Assembly: GCA_029204225.1 (NCBI GenBank)
Contig: CM055104.1
Location: 39,550,527-39,614,526, forward strand
DNA from: Diphasiastrum complanatum
Lineage: Eukaryota > Streptophyta > Lycopodiopsida > Lycopodiales > Lycopodiaceae
DNA: 64,000 nucleotides
Direction: 5' to 3'
Of the stretch, positions 54,360 through 64,000 are shown piece by piece. The stretch's first letter is position 1. Every line of letters starts with the position of its first letter. The position numbers were made by a program, and so were the translations under genes. The notes under the pieces were generated by a model that ran no database searches, was not told the origin of the DNA, and saw nothing but the letters and a program-made list of their open reading frames with translations.

Positions 54360-56045
54360 GGCGACGGTGACGATGAGTAAGATTGTGAAAGTGTGTCGTG
54401 TGTCATCGAACCATGTGACGATGATGCATCACGCTCAAAGTCATCATTACCTTATGAAGCTTCCACATGATCATCCTCCGAAATTGTGACATTGAATCCA
54501 TCATCACGATCTTGTTCATGAGGTGCATCAGCTGGCAGCGCCATGTCCTCCACGACATCTCTATCTTCAAAAATTCTTTTACTTCGAGGAGCGACTTAAA
54601 TCATGTACCACCACCTGGAATCTGAACGATCGGGGTGAAAGACCACCTACAATTGATCAATGTTACCATGAACATTGACTCGTAGTTAGTATCCATAGCT
54701 ATGCTATAGTTGCTTGTGTATTACTATACAGAATATACATTTTTTGTAGTACACTAAAAATCGATCAATTGACAACAAAAGAGCATAGACATCTTGAAGA
54801 CATCAAAGAAATGTACCTGCTCACATCGTTGCAGAAAAACAAATGTGTCACTTCGATCTGTCCAAAGCTTGGTGGAGTCAATGGCAAAATAATCACTCTC
54901 ATCTTTCCTGATAGTTGCATTGGGACCATTGCAAATAACTTTGAACCATTTGACATCAAATATGAAAAAGCTGAATTGCCTAAATCCAACTTTGAGGATG
55001 TCATTGATTGTCCCACAATAATCAAATTGAGAAGAGAGTAAATTGGTGTCCACTGTGTTTGCTCGACTCTCTTGGGTAAAATTTGCCATGACTCCACAAT
55101 CGTACATGTTTCTATTTTTGTCAATGTGCTCCCGTACGAAAGTGTCGTCCATGCGTCCACAGTGCATTGTATTTTTTGTATTGAATGGAATGGAACTTAA
55201 TGTATTAGGGATACAACAAACATGTACAGAATTGCATGTATTAATAAACATGTGAAGGTTGATCATCATAGCTTACATGTAAATTGCACCCCCTTGCATA
55301 TTCTCGCTCTCTCTCTGTTACTTCCTGATTGTTTGCCAAGGCTTCTCTAAGTGCATCACGTAGCCAATCAAGTGTCATGTCCTCAGGTAGAAGGGCGAGG
55401 TCAGGTGGGTATGGTTGTCTTCTTTGCCCTCTCCTGAAAGTGGCTCAAGCGGTTTGTCTATGAGCCTTGGCATATTCGTATAGTGAAATCCACTTTTGCA
55501 TTTCCTCGCTATTAAGAATGCAAAACTTATTTACCTTCTCCTTGAAGGACTCACTCATTCTCTTGATCGCTACTTTTCCTTGAGGAACCTCCCTAACAAC
55601 ACGCTCATCGTCCTTCTTATCCCAAAGACGAGGAATAGAAGGATCGCTATGAGCAAGGAACTTCGTGATATAAACCATCGACTCTTGCACTAGCCATCCT
55701 TCTGCCATGTTGCCCTTAGGTCTTGCTCTTTGTCTTATGAAGCCCTTCAATGTTTTTATGAATCGTTCCATGAAGGACATCCACCGATTATGGACTGTGC
55801 CTGAATTAAAAAAGATGAATCAATGTTAGTGAGGGAACATGGGAATAACCACAATAACAATAGTTTAGGATGGACTAAGAATAGGCAATTGACGCAAGTA
55901 GATGATGTACTTGCAATGGCCACCTTATCTACCAAATGCACAATGAGATGCATTTGAATGGTGAGAATGGTTGTGGAAAAGTGCTTCTCGATCAAACACG
56001 CTGGCTCGATGGAGCTTTGTCTTGCCGCCTCAATGGATGCCAACA
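54360..56045 (-). pseudogene. CACTA (En/Spm) transposase C-terminal part, DUF4218/DUF4216-like
   Basis: 55756-56043 reads PACLIEKHFSTTILTIQM, HLIVHLVDKVAIA. An intron (GCAA|GTACATC to AATTCAG|GCACAG) joins it to VHNRWMSFMERFIKTLKGF, IRQRARPKGNMAEGWLVQE (55445-55780). This is the DUF4218 pattern of CACTA transposases (MYPFER..KTLK..V.NRARPEGSIAEGY). 54754-55269 reads CGVMANFTQESRANTVDT, FDYCGTINDILKVGFRQFS, FFIFDVKWFKV, the DUF4216 pattern. The tail to about 54360 is acidic. The catalytic N-terminal transposase part is gone, cut at 56045 by copia element 6. Confidence 0.8.
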
Positions 56046-57737
56046 GTATCTCTTTGGATGAAATGTATCTTTATAAGCAAAATTGATCCCTTCCAAATTT
56101 CATGTAGATGCTTGACCTTGAGGCTTGCTCCTTCTTCATGTGCATGCTCCTCCATGAGAAAATAAAGATTTCTTTTTGATGTATTAGGATCACAAAGATC
56201 TAACATCATGTTACCAAGATCTAGAGAATTAGACTCATCCAAATTGGCAAGACTATGCATGCGATAATAACAAAGTGTTTGCATCATATCTTCATACTTG
56301 TTTACCATGATAATCTCAGATCCAATGAGGCTAAATACTTCATTATGGAGATAAGTGTCTTTAAAAGATGATTCACTTACTCTCATAAAGAGTTTACAAT
56401 TTGCCTCAATACAAATTTTCAAACTATGAGTGAACAAATCACTTTTGCTCTTACATGACTCGAGAGCATACAGTTGATGAAATAAACATTTGCTTTCTAA
56501 TTGATTTAAAATCAATTGCAACCTTTTAAGAAAATCATCTATGTTCTCAAGAGATACTTCATACTCAACTAGTATGGCTTTACTCCAATTTTGAGATGCA
56601 ATGATCTCACTAAAGCAAATTGATTTATCAAATGACATAGGAGAAGTAAGTATGAGATGTATACCACATGAGGTATGCTCCTCTTTCCCTTGAAATGTGA
56701 GCCACATGGACTCAACCATGTTTCTTGAGATTCTTTTTGGAATCACAACTTGTGAAGGTCTCTCCTCCTCAATCCTTGACATACTTGAACCTTGAGAAGG
56801 ACTCTCCTCCTCAATCCTTGGCACACTTGAACCTTGAGATGACTCCTTAAGATCCTCTTCATGATGCTCCTTTTTGATGGAAATCCGAGACCTCCATGTC
56901 TCATAATGATCACAACAATCATGACCATTCAATATGCACTTCCTATGATTATCAAAATTACTTATGCTAGAAACATAAGTCCAAAAATCACCACAACTTG
57001 GCATGATTTTTCCAATATTGAAATCAAAAGGTATTTCCATATCAATAAGGCTAACTACTTGCTTATGGATATAAGTGTCCACTTTGGATGCTTCACTTAT
57101 TCTCATAAGAAGTTTACAGCTTGCCTTTAGGATTGAAAACATACAATTTTCATCTTTATGAATGAACACATCATTCATGATCTTATTGAAACCAAAAGAT
57201 CCTACATTATTAAGATATTTCCATTTCCTTGTCTTCATAACTAATGTAAGCTTACAAGGAAAACATGCTTTTGCTATTCTTTAAGGCATCACACTCAACT
57301 AGTATTACCTTACGCCACCTTTGAGATACAAAAATCCCTTCAAAGCAAAATAGATCTTCATAAGTTGACATGAGAGCATAAATGAAACTATTTTCATTTT
57401 GTGATTGATGCTCCTTATTCTTGATTGATTTCTCTTGGATCATAACAATAAATTTGAACTTAATTAAAGTTCCAAGCAAAATACTTTCCAAGGACATAAA
57501 ATAAATCCAAGTTACTTTCATGAAAGTGACATCTATCTTTGCATCTTGAACTAAAGAATGCACTTCCAAATGAAAAATTTTAAAAGATTTGACATGTGTT
57601 GTGATGGACTTTTGAAGACAAATCTTGCAAGTCCTTGTGATACTCTGAGCCTCATTCACCTTTCCACAAAGGAAACACCTTTCCTTGGACTTGTCCTTCT
57701 TGTATTTGCATTTCGAACTTGAAGCTTCATCCTTCAC
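56046..57737 (-). pseudogene. Extra ORF with internally repeated units in copia element 6
   Basis: 57252-57737 is gag start plus TCKICLQKSITTHVKSF, YALMSTYEDLFCFEGIF, SQRWRKVILVECD. 56030-57238, a 402-codon frame, has unit 1 CKLLMRISEASKVDTYIHK, QVVSLIDMEIPFDF, then a Ser/Glu repeat (SQGSS.PRIEEE twice), SFDKSICFSEIIASQNWSK, AILVEYE, and unit 2 CKLFMRVSESSFKDTYLHN, EVFSLIGSEI, EEGASLKVKHLHEIWKGS. The two units and the ICFSEI/LFCFEGI blocks show that the protein grew by duplication. Element 5 has one such unit. No known domain is recognised. The 402-codon frame has no stop, which is striking for a relic. Confidence 0.6.
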
Positions 57738-57790
57738 CTCGGCCCCCTTGCTTTGGTTCTCCTTGGATGGATTGGTCTTCGTTTTGTAGC
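56046..57790 (-). mobile_element. Copia element 6 fragment with extra repeated-unit ORF
   Basis: Reading right to left: a gag remnant of the element 2/5 type (KTNPSKENQSKG, DEASSSKCKYKKDKSKERCFLCGK), in which the zinc knuckle stops after its second Cys. It then passes directly into an unrelated ORF that goes on to 56046. No LTR is seen at either side. It lies inside or next to the CACTA transposase. Confidence 0.65.
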
Positions 57791-57830
57791 ACCTTGAGAA
57801 AATATATCTCCCTTGTCACAAAGATTCCAC

Positions 57831-58154
57831 TCAATCAACCCCTCTCTGATCCAAGTACTCAAACTAAGATTAGGTTGATCTAATACATATATCTCAGACT
57901 TAAATTCTGATCAAACTTACTCCTATTACAATTTAATTGGAATTAGTAACTTTTGACCTTTCACTGAACTACTTTTAGATAATGATTTAAATTTCAAACT
58001 TGTTCTAGCTCCATATTGTCCACACAATCCCTGGATAATTTCTCTTATTTTAATAGTTCCAATTAGGTATCTTACTCTGAATCCATCCGAAATTACTTTC
58101 AGAAGAAAAAAAAATCTCATTTCTATACCATAGCTAGTTCTCTTCCAAGACTAT
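57831..58154 (-). repeat. Gypsy family B internal repeat, inverted copy
   Basis: Reversed match to 42377-42705 (GGAAGAGAACTAGCTATGG, GGGATTGTGTGGACAAT, GATCAGAGAGGGGTTGATT). The match stops exactly at 58154 next to CACTAC, so this repeat was the target of the CACTA insertion. Confidence 0.78.
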
Positions 58155-58640
58155 CACTACAACATTCGGGAGGATTTCTGACCATATTACCGAGGCTTTT
58201 ATAAAAAAAAAAACAAATTATTTTGAAAAAACATCATAAACCTCGGTTACACACAATGGAGTATGCCTCGGAAGGAAATCCTCGATAATTACCTTGGTAA
58301 TCAAGGCTTTTTCATTTCATTTTTGCTTTGTTTAGAGCACGTATATACCGAGGGATATATTGAGAGACCTCGGTATTTCCCTCCCAAAAAGCTATTACTA
58401 GCATGTCTTTTCCGAGGGATATATCCTATTCTAAGAATTATTCTGAAGGATGCAAAATCCAAAAAAAAAAAAAAAGAGGACATAATGGAGCCAGTTTACT
58501 GGCTCTATTTGCCTTGAAAATGGACTTCATCCGACCCCAGGAGTCTTTTGTACCACTTCTTATGAAGTTACTAAGCAAAATCATTTGTTTATATTTGTTG
58601 ATAAACAAATTTTCAAATATTTGAGTACACACTTTATGCA
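58155..58640 (-). mobile_element. CACTA element 2, terminus with subterminal CCTCGG repeats
   Basis: CACTACAACATTCGG starts at 58155 after TAT. Six CCGAGG/CCTCGG words follow at 58190, 58241, 58266, 58348, 58368 and 58412 in both orientations. This is the usual layout of the transposase-binding subterminal region. A TnpA-like gene reads toward it from 60340, so the element extends to the right. The other terminus is not found. Confidence 0.7.
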
Positions 58641-58775
58641 CTTAAAAATTGGTGAAGGAGACTTAACCTAAACGAATATATATTCATACATAAATGTTCC
58701 AAGTATAGAGATATGTTAGAAATTAGATTATTGAAACTAAATATGCTACTTAATTAGATCTAGCTGAGTTGCCGG
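58641..58775. other. Spacer inside CACTA element 2
   Basis: AT-rich, no gene; the words TTCATACATAAATGTTCC recur at 59635-59655. Confidence 0.4.
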
Positions 58776-59510
58776 CCATTGACGTCATGATCAGACTCAT
58801 GTGATTACGATGCATGAGATTTAGACTGCGATACCTGCATCCAACGAAGAGTCAGTTATTTGAGAAATGTGATGAGAGTGAAAGTTAGGCCACATGAATG
58901 TAGTGAAGTTAAAATATATCTTGAAGCCATATATACCTCAGAATATCCATCTGAATCAAGGCACAAGGAAGACTAGAAGTTTGTGAAGAAAGGATTCCGC
59001 GAAAATCTAGATCACTTCAAACAACAATGAGAGGCGACTAAAAAGCGACTGGAGACTTTAGGGCCATTCTCACCTTGGAAGTGGAGACCAACGTTCTCCG
59101 AGGGACATTGTTATAACCCTGTCAAATGGCTCCATTATGTCATTGACATCGCAATCGGACTCAAGTGACTGTGATGCATGAGATTGGGACTATGATACCT
59201 GCATCCAATGAAGATGAGTCAGTTATTTGGGAAATGTGATGACAGTGAAAGTCAGACAACATGAATGTAGTGAAGTTAAAATATATCTTGAAGACGTATA
59301 TACCTCTAAATATCCATTCGAATGAAGGCACAAAAAAGTCTTAGATTGGAAGTTTGAAAAGAAAGAATTTCGTGAAAATCCAGATTGAGTCAAACAACAA
59401 CAAGAGGCAACTAGGAAGCAACTAGAGACTTTAGAGACCTTCTCACCTTGGGAGTGGAGGCCAAGGTTCTCCGAGGGACCCCGTTATATCCTTGTCAAAT
59501 GAGTCATTCT
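58776..59510. repeat. Two rearranged duplicates of TnpA-like exons
   Basis: Unit 1 (58776-59125) and unit 2 (59138-59510) are about 365 bp each and clearly similar. Each holds a minus-strand copy of the C-terminal exon (SQSHASQS.ESD type). Next to it is a plus-strand piece reading HKED.KFVKKGFRENLDHF, KQQ, TKKRLETLGPFSPWKW. That piece matches the exon on the minus strand at 60060-60340 (VHKDDWKFAKKES, ENLDHFKQQRETTKKQLE). A third, shorter unit (59675-59870) has only the C-terminal exon part. Confidence 0.75.
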
Positions 59511-59679
59511 ACCCTCATGGTTTAGACTTATCCCTCACATGAGACAACCTACGAAACGAGTGCAAACATTTAAATTACATTCGATGCAATCGAAGATTTA
59601 TATAGATGACTTAACTTAAACAAATTATATATATTTATACATAAATGTTCCAATTTTAAACATATATGGAAAAATCGTC
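59511..59679. other. Spacer
   Basis: AT-rich sequence between unit 2 and the TnpA-like gene end; no gene. Confidence 0.4.
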
Positions 59680-60340
59680 CTCGTCTTGGCTATGGTCATC
59701 GGACTCATGTGACTATGATGGATGAGACTGGGACTATGATACCTGCATGCAATAAAGATGTGTACATTTTGTAAGCGATGTTGTTAGAGTCTCTGACCAA
59801 ATGAATGTGGTGAAGTTAAAATATATTTTGAAGCCATATTACATACCTCCGAATATCCATCCCAATCAATTCTCACTCCTCGTCTCTCCAATTGTTCGAG
59901 TAATGATTGTATGCTATTGGAATATGCATATTTATAGTCCTCTTTTGTGGGAGACCACTTTACGGTAGATTTTTGCATGAACCGACAATTGCAAATTGGT
60001 GATTGTAATTTAATTTAAACAGATTCACAAATAAAAAATGAATTATGACAATATCAAACTCAACGTATGGGTTGGGAGACATACAAAATGGCCATGAAAA
60101 GAACCTTGGCCGCCACTACTAAGGTGAGAGGGCCTGACAGTCTCTAGCTGCTTCTTAGTTGTCTCTCTTTGTTGCTTGAAATGATCTAGATTTTCTCAAG
60201 ATTCTTTTTTTGCAAACTTCCAATCGTCCTTGTGCACATTGTATGGCCTAGATTTGCCAACTCTCACCACATCTCGAATCTCCGATTTGCGGTGGCTCAT
60301 CACGCCTCCCATGCGTCATCCCATCCAGTTTCGATCAAAT
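59680..60340 (-). pseudogene. TnpA-like CACTA accessory gene
   Basis: The minus strand reads SDEERNYVVDQLYREFLVP, SPDLEFDRNWMG, a stop, MGGVMSHRKSEIRDVVRVG, SRPYNVHKDDWKFAKKES, a stop, ENLDHFKQQRETTKKQLE, PSHLSSGGQGSFHGHF (60340-60060). After a gap comes QKSTVKWSPTKEDYKYAYS, SLLEQLERRGVRIDWDGYSE (59978-59850) with a donor GTATGTAA. The last exon follows ATGCATGCAG| at about 59742 and is SQSH/ESDDHSQDEDDF-rich. The W/Y-rich basic middle and acidic Ser-rich end fit the TnpA or Ptta/En/Spm accessory proteins of CACTA elements, but the family match is from general form only. Confidence 0.5.
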
Positions 60341-60344
60341 TCCA

Positions 60345-62424
<2,080 letters not shown>

Positions 62425-62447
62425 CGCACACACACACACACACACAT
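62425..62447. repeat. (CA)n microsatellite
   Basis: CACGCACACACACACACACA-type run directly before the short tandem array. Confidence 0.95.
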
Positions 62448-62625
62448 GAATAGATTAAGATTCTACAAATTGGAGTAGCATGAACTAGTAAGCATGAAAC
62501 ATAAATTGAGATACTACGAATTAGGGTAGCATGAACTAGTAAGCATGAAACATATATCAAGATACTACGAATTAGGATAGCACAAACTAGTAATCATGAA
62601 ACATAAATGAATGGCATCACACATG
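62448..62625. repeat. Tandem array of a unit of about 57-60 bp, copy 1
   Basis: Three units of the form ATACTACGAATTAGGGTAGC then ATGAACTAGTAAGCATGAAAC, followed by GAATGGCATCACACATGCAC. The same array and flank recur at 62911-63118. Confidence 0.85.
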
Positions 62626-62794
62626 CACACGCCCGCACCCACCAAAAAACCTAAACACACACGAGGAGGAAAAAAAAGATCATAGTAGAGTGCTAACATA
62701 AACTCCCAAACCATATGGCTATATCTTATTCCAAGAAAACAAGGGCTACACACCTTCCTAGAATTGGAAGTGTTGGTTACCTTTAACTCTTTCA

Positions 62795-62798
<4 letters not shown>

Positions 62799-62885
<87 letters not shown>
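62799..62885. repeat. (TC)n microsatellite, 87 bp
   Basis: Uninterrupted CT dinucleotides. It lies between the two copies of the short tandem array. Confidence 0.98.
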
Positions 62886-62889
<4 letters not shown>

Positions 62890-62910
62890 TCCCTCACTCT
62901 CTATTTCTAA

Positions 62911-63118
62911 GCATGAAACATAACCAATACACAACACATAAATTATGATCATGCAAATTAAAATAATATGAATAAATTGAGATACTCCGAATTAGCGTAG
63001 CATGAACTAGTAGGCATTAAACATAAATCAAGACACTACAAATTATGGTAGCATGCACTGGTAATCATAAAACATAAACGAATGGCATCACACACGCACA
63101 TGCACACACACACCCTAA
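62911..63118. repeat. Tandem array, copy 2
   Basis: Repeats 62448-62625 with differences and ends in the same GAATGGCATCACACACGCAC and a CA run. Confidence 0.8.
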
Positions 63119-63765
63119 AGTGTATTTCAGATCACAATCAATAGTGCATGAATTTTACTTTTTTCAATTTCCTTTCTCATTGTTTTGTGCTACATATGTG
63201 GTAATAGTTCAAAATCGAATGTCAAAAATGATATTGTTGCTTTACTGATAACTAGCATATTTACAGATAATCATCTTATGATTATAATCATTATGTGATT
63301 ACATGATAATTTTGATAATTTTGAAATGCTAATTGATCTTTGTTGAGTTTTTCAAAAAAACCTTGAACATTTCTTGTTGGAAACTATAGATGCTTTCAGT
63401 TGTGTAGTTTGGGCACACGTACTGCACAACATAGACAACACAAATTAGTTGAAATTTTAACGTGTGATCATAAGACATTTTTATAAGCCTAGAGTGTAGA
63501 AAAATATTTTCATATCGTTCCAAATAATGAATCAACAATTAATACCGAAGACATGTCGATCTGACTCGTTCTTTTGGAATAGCATTCCACGAACAGCTTT
63601 GTATTGTGAATTGTATACCATTCACAACTAAAGGCATCTGTTTGTTGTGAGGACTGCATGATCTCTCCAAATTAAGTTACTCAAATGAAAAGACCATGCA
63701 ATGCTCAAACCATACAAATCAATTTAGTAGAAGAGTAAATAGTTGTGAACTAAAACTTTGTAGAT
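63119..63765. other. No gene seen
   Basis: AT-rich; the minus-strand frame at 63329-63538 has no recognised features. Confidence 0.45.
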
Positions 63766-64000
63766 CACTACAACAAGCATTTTCAACAATAACCAATTCT
63801 TTGTCAACCTATTCATTCACTTAAAATTTTATGGATATGTACAACATGAGCATGAATTATTAGACCATTTGAACTAGATGTCGCTTCCACTTGGAACAAT
63901 GTAACCATATCGTAGACCATCCTGCAAAAGCCACTTTGAATTAGGAGCAAGGGTAATTGATTCCATGAGATCTACAATCTGAGACAGAAATGCAAGACTT
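63766..64000. mobile_element. Possible CACTA terminus at window end
   Basis: CACTACAACAAGCATTTTC begins at 63766 after GAT, as in the termini at 54103 and 58155. No subterminal repeats are visible in the remaining 235 bases, so the call is tentative. Confidence 0.35.

Noticed and set aside
54769-55041. 90-codon plus-strand ORF
   Set aside because: Antisense to the DUF4216-like transposase region, which has the recognisable pattern.
62565-62952. Arg-Glu repeat ORFs on the minus strand
   Set aside because: Artefacts of the (TC)n microsatellite at 62799-62885.

Overview
The window looks like a transposon-saturated stretch of a large vascular-plant nuclear genome. The evidence is Ty1/copia and Ty3/gypsy elements with plant-type initiator-Met primer sites, CACTA-type termini with DUF4218/DUF4216-like transposase pieces, a degenerate TTTAGGG array, GT-AG introns, and a plant carboxylesterase relic. 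I cannot tell the species or clade. No unbroken protein-coding gene of ordinary length is certain. Nearly everything is an element or a relic, and many pieces are nested in each other.

Layout. 1-308: gypsy integrase tail. 310-2734: copia element 1 (-). 2735-7503: copia element 2 (-), which has no integrase. 7504-14910: an unrecognised reading frame split by copia element 3 (7876-14097, -). Element 3 is complete: 737-bp LTRs with 20 differences, a CATAT target duplication and a perfect primer site. 15000-16480: deleted copia element 4 (-). 16490-17138: a gypsy 3' end with LTR (family B). 17188-18840: a repeat and relics of an unrecognised protein family. 19500-20180: low-complexity tracts and a gag-like ORF. 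20900-22835: a spliced relic of a beta-class amino-methyltransferase. 23860-24100: telomere-like array. 24072-28080: gypsy family C fragments. 29081-30317: a possible small host-type spliced gene (-). 30957-34200: gypsy family B element (-). 34201-35448: relic of a DUF7869-like protein. 35430-36960: gypsy integrase running in frame into a carboxylesterase relic.

38336-41507 is the most unusual part. A histone-H3-like reading frame with a long C-terminal extension (-) lies head to head with an unrecognised two-exon gene (+). About 730 bp separates them, and this spacer holds many copies of a GCGCACAAGTSCGATAT-type motif and five CACGTG boxes.

41700-45092: repeats and a second family B 3' LTR. 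45927-46785: coiled-coil ORF (-). 46995-49875: copia element 5 (+), related to element 2, lacking integrase and RT, carrying an extra ORF and a 760-bp foldback. 50080-54102: gypsy family C fragments, cut by a CACTA terminus at 54103. 54360-56045: CACTA transposase tail (-). 56046-57790: copia element 6 (-) with gag joined to the same kind of extra ORF. 57831-60340: gypsy repeat interrupted by a second CACTA terminus at 58155, then a TnpA-like gene with rearranged duplicate copies. 60345-64000: mostly gene-free with CT microsatellites, short tandem repeats and a third CACTA-like terminus at 63766.

All calls rest on reading the sequence and its translations by eye. Family names come from recognised motifs and remembered family patterns, not from searches.
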